From DAOOVD01 sp035369845 (lineage in GTDB: Bacteria > Bacillota > Desulfotomaculia > Desulfotomaculales > Pelotomaculaceae), in NCBI GenBank assembly GCA_035369845.1, contig DAOOVD010000002.1, positions 62,001 to 126,000 on the forward strand: a stretch of 64,000 nt of DNA. Direction: 5' to 3'. A model generated the notes under the pieces. The model ran no database searches, was not told where the DNA came from, and saw only the letters and a list, made by a program, of their open reading frames with translations. Position numbers and translations under genes: made by a program. Positions 18,238-25,762 of this stretch are shown one piece after another (within the stretch, counting starts at the first letter, position 1; each line of letters opens with the position of its first letter).

Positions 18238-19362
18238 TTAGAACATCAGGCGACCGGATCGCGCGTATAACTTTCCAGGAAGCTGTCTGGTCAGACCCTT
18301 GAGCTCAAGGTACATCAACGCAGCCATGACTTTCTGCGGCAAAAGACCGGACCTGATGATCAGTTCATCCAATGAAACGGGGTCATATGCAAGATGTCCG
18401 TAGATCGCCCTTTCATCCTCGCTCATTTTGACAGTTCCTTCCCCTTCCGGCCCGGGCAGCGGGAATATCTTTTCCAGCCCGATTTCATCCAGAATGTCCC
18501 CCGTTCCTTCCACCAGCCTGGCCCCCTGCTTGATCAGGCGGTGCGGTCCACGGCTCAGAGTGCTTGTAATGCTGCCCGGAACAGCCATTACATCCCGTCC
18601 CTGTTCCAGGGCGTAATCGGCAGTTATCAAAGCGCCGCTCCTTTCAGCCGCTTCCACGACCAGCGTCCCCAGGGAAAGGCCACTTATAATCCGGTTGCGG
18701 ACCGGAAAATGCCAGGATTCGGGGGGCGATCCCGGGGGAAACTCGCTGACGATTGCTCCCTGTCTCGCTATTCTTTCCATAAGACCGCTGTTCTCCCTCG
18801 GATAGGCAACATCAGGGCCGCAGCCTAAAACTGCAATCGTCCTGCCTCCGCCGGACAGAGCCCCGACATGCGCTGCCGTGTCGATGCCCCTGGCCATCCC
18901 GCTTACCACCGTGATGCCTACCGCAGCCAGATCCCTTGTAATTTTTTCTGCAACCGCCCGACCGTAGGGGCTTGGCTTTCTCGTCCCGACTACTGCAACG
19001 GCCAGACTGTCATCCGGTTTCATTGTTCCCCTGACAAAAATAACGGGCGGCGGATCGAAAATCTTGAGAAGGTTTTCCGGATACGCGGGATCTGTATGGA
19101 CGACGAATTGTATACCACGTTTTTCCAGTCTGGAAACCTCTTCTGCAAGATCAATTTCCGACCTCCTTTTCAGGACGCCCGCCAGCGCTTTTTCACCAAT
19201 ACCGGCTACGTTCAAAAGTTCTTTTTCTCCGGCCTCCCAGGCAGACTTAGGCGATCCGAAATATTCCACCAGTTCCCATATCTTTCTGCCGGCGCCCGGC
19301 CACAACATTTGCCAGCCCAGCCAGAACAACCTGTCGTCCAATGGCTTCCCCCCAAGCAACAT
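18238..19362 (-). CDS. dprA: DNA-processing protein DprA/Smf
   Basis: Loads RecA on incoming single-stranded DNA during transformation; conserved also in non-competent spore formers. The protein is 374 residues from the ATG at 19362, five bases after AAGGTGA. The Rossmann-like core contains VGTRKPSPYGRAVAEKI, SGMARGIDTAAHVGAL and GGRTIAVLGCGPDVAYPREN. An N-terminal SAM/HhH-like region and a C-terminal winged-helix segment (PVSLDELIIRSGLLPQKV) flank it. The start region lies just past the end of the LigD polymerase gene. Confidence 0.95.
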   Translation of the reverse strand: MLLGGKPLDDRLFWLGWQMLWPGAGRKIWELVEYFGSPKSAWEAGEKELLNVAGIGEKALAGVLKRRSEIDLAEEVSRLEKRGIQFVVHTDPAYPENLLKIFDPPPVIFVRGTMKPDDSLAVAVVGTRKPSPYGRAVAEKITRDLAAVGITVVSGMARGIDTAAHVGALSGGGRTIAVLGCGPDVAYPRENSGLMERIARQGAIVSEFPPGSPPESWHFPVRNRIISGLSLGTLVVEAAERSGALITADYALEQGRDVMAVPGSITSTLSRGPHRLIKQGARLVEGTGDILDEIGLEKIFPLPGPEGEGTVKMSEDERAIYGHLAYDPVSLDELIIRSGLLPQKVMAALMYLELKGLTRQLPGKLYARSGRLMF

Positions 19363-19390
19363 TTTAATCACCTTACTTTCGGGGTCAGGA

Positions 19391-20323
19391 TTATTTCTCC
19401 TTCCGGCTTGCAAAATATTCTTTTTCTGCAGCGTTCACTAATTCGTCCATTGACTGTTTTAAATTCAGTACGCCGGCGTAAAGATCGCCGTATTGAGAAA
19501 GGCGTGCGAAGATGGTTTTTATATTAAAATCCGGCGGATAAACATCCCCCTTTTCAATCTCCCGCCAGTTCAGCGGAGTTGAAACGGGAGCGCCCGCCGC
19601 CGGCCGCAGGCTGTATGGAAAGGCCATGGTTTTCCCCCTGCCGTTCTGCAGGTAGTCAAGATACACCCTTTTATTTCTCAGGCTGATTTTTCTCTCTGTT
19701 GTAGCTATGTCCGGGATCATTTTTCCCACTTTCTCAGCAACGTACCTTACTGCTGCGGTTACCTGCAGCCAGGAGTAAACGGGATCTACCGGGGCAAAAA
19801 GATGCAGCCCCCTTGCTCCGGAAGTTTTGGGAAAACATTTTAGACCAAATTTTTCGAATACCTCTCCAACCAGCAGCGCAACTTTCAAGGTATCCGAAAA
19901 GGACGCTCCTGCTGACGGATCGAGGTCCATCACCGCTATGTCCGGGGCCTCCAGGTTTTCCGTCCTGGATAGCCACGCGTGCATTTCGATGCAGGCCTGG
20001 TTGGCAAGCCATATTAAAGTCGCCCTGTTATTGCATATTATATAATGCACCGTTTTTTCCCCGTGTTTAACAAGCTGCGTTTTAATCCAGCCCGGTGCGT
20101 AATCGGGGAATTCTTTCTGATAAAACGATTCCCCGCTTATTCCGTCGGGGTATCTTTTCATGACTATCGGCCTGTTGTAGAGGTGAGGGAGAATATAAGG
20201 AGCAATTTCAGCATAATACTTGACTAAATGCGCCTTTGTCAGTCCGTCAGGCCATAGCAGCTTATCAAGGTTGGTTAGCTTGACCTCAAAACCATTAACC
20301 GACACATAGGATTCTTTCATCAA
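19391..20323 (-). CDS. ligD: NHEJ LigD-type polymerase/primase
   Basis: Archaeo-eukaryotic primase-family polymerase of bacterial non-homologous end joining, which fills gaps at Ku-bound ends, often with ribonucleotides. It has 310 residues, corresponding to the POL domain of LigD as a stand-alone protein. It opens with the VKLTNLDKLLWPDG signature. The metal-binding DxD is in DIAVMDLDPSAGASF near residue 133, and TSGARGLHLFAP near residue 167 is another motif. It is the last gene of the ku-ligase-polymerase run; its end lies 28 bases before the dprA start. Confidence 0.92.
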   Translation of the reverse strand: MMKESYVSVNGFEVKLTNLDKLLWPDGLTKAHLVKYYAEIAPYILPHLYNRPIVMKRYPDGISGESFYQKEFPDYAPGWIKTQLVKHGEKTVHYIICNNRATLIWLANQACIEMHAWLSRTENLEAPDIAVMDLDPSAGASFSDTLKVALLVGEVFEKFGLKCFPKTSGARGLHLFAPVDPVYSWLQVTAAVRYVAEKVGKMIPDIATTERKISLRNKRVYLDYLQNGRGKTMAFPYSLRPAAGAPVSTPLNWREIEKGDVYPPDFNIKTIFARLSQYGDLYAGVLNLKQSMDELVNAAEKEYFASRKEK

Positions 20324-20444
20324 GACTACCTCGTTTGCGTTTCATTTTTACTCTTGTTACGCGTGCCGGAGCTTTGTTTGCACTTTTTAATATGATCATT
20401 TTCTCCTTCAAAGACCCTCCTCCGGTATCCTTTTGCGCCCCTTT

Positions 20445-21398
20445 TTACCGTTTTGTTTCCACGGCCTCACAATCCACAGGAGACTTGTCCCACCGGAGGC
20501 CTTTGTAAACCGGATGCCTGAGCAGGCCGTCCGCCGTCTCACTCGTATACTCCACACCGCAGACCAGCATAGGAACTACAAATTTCGTCAGCCGCCTTTC
20601 CCTTCCGGGCAGTTCCAGTTCGCTGCCGTATGTTTCAATTTTTCGCAGGGCGCTCATCAGTCCCGCAGCTTCCTCCACTCCAAACCCCGTTCCGACTTTC
20701 CCCTGATAAACCAGCTTGCCGTTTCTGTATCCTCCCAGAACGAGCGAGCCCAAATTGCCGCCCCTTCTGGATAATTGATAACCGCATACAACAAGGTCGG
20801 CCTCCCTGGTATGCCTGATTTTTTTCCAGTATTGCGACCTCCTGCCGGGAAGGTAAACACTCTGTATTTTTTTTGCCACAATGCCTTCCAGCCCTTTTTT
20901 TACGCAGGCCTGAAAAAAATCCCGGCCGCACCCGACAACGAATTCCGGAACCTCCAAACTGTCCCCGTATCCGGCAACATCTGCGAGAAGCCCTTTTCGC
21001 TCACCGAGCGGCAGCTTCATGACGTTTTTGCCGCCAAGATACAAAACGTCAAAAGCCACAAAAACAGCCGGGCGTTCCAGCGCAGCCGCGGCAATCTCGC
21101 CAATGCCGATCATCCTGCCCCTCGCCTGGAGATCCTTGAACGACGGCCTGCCTTTTTCGAAAACTACGATCTCGCCGTCCAAAACAGCCGGAAGTCTGTC
21201 GACCTTTTCGTGCAATCGGGCCAGTTCTGGAAACCTGTCGCTCAAATCGATCAGGTTTCTTGATCTTATCACAGTTTTTCGGTCAAGGTAAGCCAATCCG
21301 CGGTAACCGTCCCATTTTATTTCATAGAGAAAAGACTGGCTGTCAAAGGGTTTTGAACTCACCGCCAGCATCGGGCGGATCAGGGGCAACTCTGGCAT
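20445..21398 (-). CDS. ligD: ATP-dependent DNA ligase of the LigD family
   Basis: Seals double-strand breaks with Ku. It has 317 residues, the ligase domain only. The nucleotidyl-acceptor Lys lies in SFLYEIKWDGYRGLAY near residue 28. DGEIVVFEKGRPSF, EGIVAKKIQSVYLPGRRS and KIRHTREADLVV are the later nucleotidyltransferase motifs. The C-terminal OB fold ends at VYKGLRWDKSP. No phosphoesterase domain is visible here or in the neighbouring genes. It lies 30 bases after ku. Confidence 0.93.
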   Translation of the reverse strand: MPELPLIRPMLAVSSKPFDSQSFLYEIKWDGYRGLAYLDRKTVIRSRNLIDLSDRFPELARLHEKVDRLPAVLDGEIVVFEKGRPSFKDLQARGRMIGIGEIAAAALERPAVFVAFDVLYLGGKNVMKLPLGERKGLLADVAGYGDSLEVPEFVVGCGRDFFQACVKKGLEGIVAKKIQSVYLPGRRSQYWKKIRHTREADLVVCGYQLSRRGGNLGSLVLGGYRNGKLVYQGKVGTGFGVEEAAGLMSALRKIETYGSELELPGRERRLTKFVVPMLVCGVEYTSETADGLLRHPVYKGLRWDKSPVDCEAVETKR

Positions 21399-21428
21399 TT
21401 CAGCGCCTCCATCAAGCCGTTCTTACTC

Positions 21429-22289
21429 CTATGACGTTTTAAGCTTCTTCTTTTTAACCTTGTTCATTTTGCCAGCCATCCCAGCCCCTCCGTCCGCCTC
21501 CTCCGTTTTGTTTCTAGCCTTCCGGGCCATGTCTATGCTTGCCTTCAAAGCTTCCATCAGGTCGACGACTTTGCCCGCTTCCTTTCCGGGAACGGTATGA
21601 ACAGCCTTGCCGGCAATCTTCGCCTGAATTAATTCCATCAGACCCTCCCTGTACTTATCCGTGTATTTTTCTGGCCGGAATTCAGACGAAAGACTGTTAA
21701 TAAGGTTTACCGCCATTTTAACCTCGTTTTCATGCAGACCTACCTGATAGTTCATTTCAGGGATTGCCTCAGCGTTTCTTATTTCATCCTGATAATACAT
21801 GGTGCTCATAACCAGGGCTTCGCCGCTCACCCGGAGCGCGGCCAGGGACTCGCGGCTCCTTATTAGGACCCTCGCCACAGCCACCTTTCCCGCCTCGCGC
21901 ATGGCTCTTTTAAGCAGTTCGTACACCTTCGCGCCGCCGTCTCCGGGGGCGAGATAATACGCTTTTTCATAATACAGGGGATCAATTTCTTCAAGATCCA
22001 CAAAATCAATTATCTCAATCGCCCGTCCGCCGGCTGACGCATCAATTTTTTCAAAATCGCCCTCTTCGATAACCACATATTTGCCTTTTTCGTGCTCATA
22101 TCCCCTTACAATTTCCTCGATGGGAACCTCCCTTTGACAGTACGGGCAGTAGCGCTTGTACTGAACCGGCGTTTTGCACTCCTCATGAAGATAATTGAAC
22201 TTGATTTTCTTGCTATCGGTTGCGGTATACAACTTTACCGGCACGTAAACCAGTCCGAAACTGACCGCACCTTTCCATAACGGGCGAAT
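21429..22289 (-). CDS. ku: Bacterial Ku DNA-end-binding protein
   Basis: Homodimeric ring that binds DNA ends and recruits LigD. It has about 286 residues: PLWKGAVSFGLVYVPVKLY at the N-terminus, CPYCQREVPIEEIVRGYEH near residue 53, and a Lys-rich tail (KMNKVKKKKLKT) like many Ku proteins. The start is notable. A perfect GGAGGTGA site lies eight bases before an ATT codon (22289), exactly where relatives have the ATG of MRPxWKG. The only nearby conventional start, GTG at 22298, lies inside the Shine-Dalgarno sequence itself. In spore formers Ku often protects spores, and that role is likely here. Confidence 0.93.
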   Translation of the reverse strand: MRPLWKGAVSFGLVYVPVKLYTATDSKKIKFNYLHEECKTPVQYKRYCPYCQREVPIEEIVRGYEHEKGKYVVIEEGDFEKIDASAGGRAIEIIDFVDLEEIDPLYYEKAYYLAPGDGGAKVYELLKRAMREAGKVAVARVLIRSRESLAALRVSGEALVMSTMYYQDEIRNAEAIPEMNYQVGLHENEVKMAVNLINSLSSEFRPEKYTDKYREGLMELIQAKIAGKAVHTVPGKEAGKVVDLMEALKASIDMARKARNKTEEADGGAGMAGKMNKVKKKKLKTS

Positions 22290-22298
22290 GTCTTTCAC

Positions 22299-22668
22299 CT
22301 CCGTTTTTATACTATTATCTCCTGCAAGATAAGCTGATTCTGTTAATCTTTGCGCAATTCAGGACTTTGTCCGGATGCCACGGCTTGTGTGCCGGAAAAA
22401 CACGGCTTTTCCCAATCAAAAACCCGGGACGGGTCTCGGGCGAGGTCGTTGACGAAGACCTTGAGGTTGAAACGCTTGCTCACATGCTTCGTGTCGAGTG
22501 AACCAAGTCGGCGCCTTGTCACCGCTCACTCCCGTTGCTTCGCGCCGGCAGCGCTTACTGTTTGCTTCGGACGGAACCGGGCCGCCTTCAACTCACATCC
22601 TGTTGCGGTTCAGGCTTTCGCGGACAGCCTTGTCCGCTTATCCAATATCGCATCCTCACTTCGCCCGG
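22299..22668 (-). other. 370-base gap between ytfJ and ku with several inverted repeats, no supported gene
   Basis: No credible coding frame: the open frames here are rich in Arg, Ser and Pro and have no ribosome-binding site or family resemblance. The minus strand can fold. ACCGGGC at the ytfJ stop pairs with GCCCGGT at 22576-22582. It encloses the perfect hairpin GCGGACA-AGGC-TGTCCGC. Further on, GAGTGA pairs with TCACTC around a CAAG/CTTG stem. A terminator-like hairpin lies at 22416-22440. The stretch could be the structured 3' trailer of ytfJ, a short repeat element, or an unknown RNA. Confidence 0.4.
22416..22440 (-). terminator. Weak terminator-like hairpin between ytfJ and ku
   Basis: Short CCCG / CGGG stem with inner GA/TC pairs followed on the minus strand by TTTTTGATT. 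It would end the ytfJ transcript ahead of ku. Confidence 0.4.
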
Positions 22669-23124
22669 TTACATGGCCGGAGTGTTTGCAGGCGTCTGCC
22701 TGGAAATCTCAACCCTCGTTCCCGGCCGCAATTCTCCAGGTTTGAACATTGACTGTATTTGAGCTATAACCTGCGGCGCTATGTCAATCAGACGATCTAC
22801 TACGGCGTTCCCGTCCACCGGCAGAAACCTTACCTGACCGTTGCCGACCACGAGAAACCCGATCGGCTTTACCGAAACGCCCGCGCCGCTTCCCCCTCCA
22901 AAAGAAGGCATCTGTACCTGCTCACCGCCGTCTTTCCTTTCAAGGCCCATATCGAACTCGCCCCCGCCGGCGGCAAAACCGCAGGTCACCCTTGAAACGG
23001 GAATAATTACGATGCCGTCGGGGGTTTCAACCGGATCACCCACCACGGTGTTTACGTCCACCATTTCCTTGATGCTTTCCATGGCAGTTTTCATCAAGCC
23101 TTCAATAGGATGCTGCTCAGCCAT
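22669..23124 (-). CDS. ytfJ: Sporulation protein YtfJ (GerW family)
   Basis: Spore protein family needed for normal germination in Bacillus (GerW). It has 151 residues from the ATG at 23124, behind GGAG. Family signatures are IEGLMKTAMESIKEMVDVNTVVG at the start (split here as IEGLMKTAMESIKEM and VDVNTVVG), the central DGIVIIPVSRVTCGFAAGG and a Gly-rich FGGGSGAGVSVKPIGFLVV. It is paired with the DUF2953 gene upstream, a common arrangement in spore formers. Confidence 0.92.
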   Translation of the reverse strand: MAEQHPIEGLMKTAMESIKEMVDVNTVVGDPVETPDGIVIIPVSRVTCGFAAGGGEFDMGLERKDGGEQVQMPSFGGGSGAGVSVKPIGFLVVGNGQVRFLPVDGNAVVDRLIDIAPQVIAQIQSMFKPGELRPGTRVEISRQTPANTPAM

Positions 23125-23227
23125 TCCTCTCACTCCTTAAGCCCTTTAACTTTATTAATAATTTTTAATAATTTCTCCCCGTTCCGGGGAAATATACGGC
23201 AAGCTCCGTTTAAACGGTTACGGCAGT

Positions 23228-23947
23228 TCAATTGCAGGCCCTGCCGGTCAATTTTAATGCCAGCAGCTTGCAGCCGGCGAGAAAGATGTGCCTCACCCTT
23301 ACTTCAAGCGCACAGTCCAGCGACGTGTTGAAACAGGTTTTCCCAAAAGCCGGCAATACAGCCAGAACGGGCCTGCAGCCGGCCGGAGAAAGAAGACGGT
23401 ACAAAAAATTCAACGCCAGGCCCTTCAAGCCCCATGCCATACCGCTTAACAAGCCCGTCCGGGAGGGGTCGCCAGCACCGATTTCCGTTTTCCATTGAAA
23501 GCAGCGCAGTTCAACCCGCCTTAATAAATAGGCGATTGCCGGTTTGTATTTCCTGACAAAGCACGCGCTTCGCAGCAAAAAACCGGTTTTTCCGGAAATG
23601 CCGGTATAACGCCCCCTGTTCTTTTTAATCGCGGCCTGCTGGCTTCTCTCACCTGCGGAACCCGCTCCGATTTTAAAGGCCGGTCCCGGCGCCGTCCGGA
23701 ATGACGGACTTTTCAAAACGTCCCGCCTGTTCTTTACACAGTCGACTCCTGCCTTTACGGGCGGCACTTCCAACCTGTAAACGACTATCCCCCTCCAAAC
23801 CGAGACGGCCAGGGAAAGGTGGTTTTCATCGCCGGCTCTGTTGAATTTTATCTGCAGCCTGATCTTTGTCGCGAAAAGAAAAACCATAACAACTGCCGCA
23901 GCAAAGATAAAAAGGATTGTTCCGTACACCCTTTTCACTCCCTGCAA
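23228..23947 (-). CDS. DUF2953 domain protein, membrane anchored
   Basis: Protein of 239 residues with one N-terminal hydrophobic helix (residues 9-27, ILFIFAAAVVMVFLFAT) followed by a basic, probably extracytoplasmic or forespore-facing region. Position next to ytfJ and the N-terminal layout fit DUF2953, found mainly in spore formers. The central part (residues 75-110) is low in conservation. Start is TTG at 23947, seven bases after GGAGG. Its function is unknown; co-occurrence with ytfJ suggests a spore role. Confidence 0.65.
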   Translation of the reverse strand: MQGVKRVYGTILFIFAAAVVMVFLFATKIRLQIKFNRAGDENHLSLAVSVWRGIVVYRLEVPPVKAGVDCVKNRRDVLKSPSFRTAPGPAFKIGAGSAGERSQQAAIKKNRGRYTGISGKTGFLLRSACFVRKYKPAIAYLLRRVELRCFQWKTEIGAGDPSRTGLLSGMAWGLKGLALNFLYRLLSPAGCRPVLAVLPAFGKTCFNTSLDCALEVRVRHIFLAGCKLLALKLTGRACN

Positions 23948-24072
23948 TATTTTTCCTCCGTTGTCCGGACCTATTCCTTACTCCGGTAAAAATTCCGGCT
24001 CTCCCGCACCAACGCAAAAAACTTCCGCAGAGCCCGCGGGCTTAATCCGCATCCCGGCTGCAACACCGGAAC

Positions 24073-24100
24073 AAAAAACGCCGCCTTTTGCCGGCAGCGT
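24073..24100 (-). terminator. Rho-independent terminator after trpS
   Basis: Stem ACGCTGCC / GGCGGCGT with loop GGCAAAA, followed by a run of six T on the minus strand, 18 bases past the trpS stop. Confidence 0.85.
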
Positions 24101-24117
24101 CATTTTAGGGATAAACT

Positions 24118-25092
24118 TCAACCGTTCCAGTAGTCCAGTCCCACGTTCCTTCTGGCGCGTTCCAGGTAAGATACCGCAACCCGCCTTGCTTTTTGCGCCC
24201 CTTTCTTCATGATTTCCGTCACATAGCTTTTGTCCTTGACCAGTTCCTCCCTCTTTTTCCGGTAGGGACGGAAATATTCCCAGATCAAGGAGAACAGTTC
24301 CTTTTTGACATCGCCGTATTTGAGACCGGGCGTCAAAAACCTCTCTTTAAGCGACTCCTTACCCCGATCATCCAAAAATAGAGAATATATGTCAAAGAGT
24401 GTGTTGCCCTCGACCGGCTTGGGTAAATGAACGGGAGTAGAATCGGTTTTAATCTTCATAATTTTTTCCCGCAATGTTTTCTCGTCGGAGAATATTTCAA
24501 TGGTGTTGCCGTAAGACTTCGACATTTTCTGCCCGTCTATTCCCGGCACAATAGCAAAGTCCTCTTCAATGTCCGGTTCCGGCACCACAAAAGTTACGCC
24601 GTATGTATTGTTGAAACGTTCGGCGATATCCCGCGCAATCTCCAGATGCTGCTTCTGGTCCTTCCCGACCGGCACCTTTTCACCGCCGTAAAGCAGAATG
24701 TCCGCGGCCATCAGTACGGGATAGGAGAACAACCCATTGCTGGCCGGAATCCCCTTGGCAGTCTTGTCCTTGTAGGAGTGGTTTCTCTCCAGCAAACCCA
24801 TGCCCGTGACGTTTGAAAGCAGCCAGGTCAACTCGGTCACTTCCGGCACGTCGGACTGCACCCAGAAAACAGTTTTTTCAGGATCAAGACCCAGCGCAAG
24901 AAAATCGCAAGCCGCCTCCACCGTCTGCTTCCTCAAAAAGTTTGCGTCGAAGACCGACGTTAGCGCGTGGTAGTTAACCAGAAAGCAAAACAGTTCGCTG
25001 CTTTCCTGATATTCCACCATCCGTTTCATCATACCGAAATAATTTCCCAAATGAAGTGAGCCTGAAGGTTGAATTCCCGAAAGGACGCGCAA
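24118..25092 (-). CDS. trpS: Tryptophanyl-tRNA synthetase
   Basis: Charges tRNA-Trp; class I synthetase, 324 residues. The start is inferred as TTG at 25092, seven bases after GGGAGG, giving MRVLSGIQPSGSLHLGNYFG. The open frame continues upstream into the M50 gene without a good start. The HIGH-type motif is HLGN near residue 15, the KMSKS loop is GQKMSKSYGNT near residue 194, and LLYGGEKVPVGKDQKQHLE is also present. Its terminator lies at 24073-24100. Confidence 0.95.
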   Translation of the reverse strand: MRVLSGIQPSGSLHLGNYFGMMKRMVEYQESSELFCFLVNYHALTSVFDANFLRKQTVEAACDFLALGLDPEKTVFWVQSDVPEVTELTWLLSNVTGMGLLERNHSYKDKTAKGIPASNGLFSYPVLMAADILLYGGEKVPVGKDQKQHLEIARDIAERFNNTYGVTFVVPEPDIEEDFAIVPGIDGQKMSKSYGNTIEIFSDEKTLREKIMKIKTDSTPVHLPKPVEGNTLFDIYSLFLDDRGKESLKERFLTPGLKYGDVKKELFSLIWEYFRPYRKKREELVKDKSYVTEIMKKGAQKARRVAVSYLERARRNVGLDYWNG

Positions 25093-25129
25093 CGCAAAGC
25101 CTCCCTTTTCAATAATCATATTTTGTTTA

Positions 25130-25762
25130 TTACATGAAGAGCCCGGCGATACCCGCGGCAAGTTCAAAAAGAAGACTAGCAAACGGGTTGATAAAAACCT
25201 TGAAGACAAAGCCGACGGCTCCGGTAAAAATCAAGATAACCAGCAGTATTGCCCCGTAGGCTTCCAGTTGATAAAGCCAGTTCTGCCTGCCCGGTATCAG
25301 CCCCACCAGTATTTTCGAACCGTCCAGCGGCGGCACCGGAATCAGGTTGAAAAAACCGAGCATCACGTTGATGCGGATCATATAGCCCATTACATATTTG
25401 AAATACGGAATTCCCGCGCCGGCAAATACCCCCAGGATCACTGCCGAGGCAACCGCGATAATGATGTTGGCAGCGGGACCGGCCAGAGAAACCATCAGCA
25501 TCCCTCTGCGCATATCCCCCCTGAAATTTACGGGGTTGACGGGCACCGGTTTCGCCCAGCCGAACCCGTAAAAAATCAGCAGAATAAAGCCGAGAATGTC
25601 AATGTGTACCAGGGGGTTTAGGGACAACCTTCCCAAATTGCGTGCCGTGTTGTCCCCGTAAAGTTTAGCCGCCCACCCGTGGGCAAACTCATGGAAGGTC
25701 AGTCCCGCCAGAATGGCTGGCAGGGTTAAAGCAGTCTGGTGGAGGTCGGGCATGTTAAACAT
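25130..25762 (-). CDS. M50B-family membrane metalloprotease (short site-2 protease type)
   Basis: Membrane zinc protease homologue of 210 residues with about five hydrophobic segments. The zinc motif is TFHEFAHGWAAKLYGD near residue 22, and the second metal region is NLIPVPPLDGSKILVGL near residue 138. No PDZ domain is present, unlike RseP at 2411-3469. The substrate is unknown. It overlaps the end of the DHH-CBS-CCA gene by a few bases and precedes trpS by 37 bases, so it is part of that transcript. Confidence 0.88.
   Translation of the reverse strand: MFNMPDLHQTALTLPAILAGLTFHEFAHGWAAKLYGDNTARNLGRLSLNPLVHIDILGFILLIFYGFGWAKPVPVNPVNFRGDMRRGMLMVSLAGPAANIIIAVASAVILGVFAGAGIPYFKYVMGYMIRINVMLGFFNLIPVPPLDGSKILVGLIPGRQNWLYQLEAYGAILLVILIFTGAVGFVFKVFINPFASLLFELAAGIAGLFM

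Noticed and set aside
22350..22745. Plus-strand frame of 131 codons between ku and ytfJ
   Set aside because: It overlaps the conserved end of ytfJ on the other strand, has no ribosome-binding site and a biased composition.
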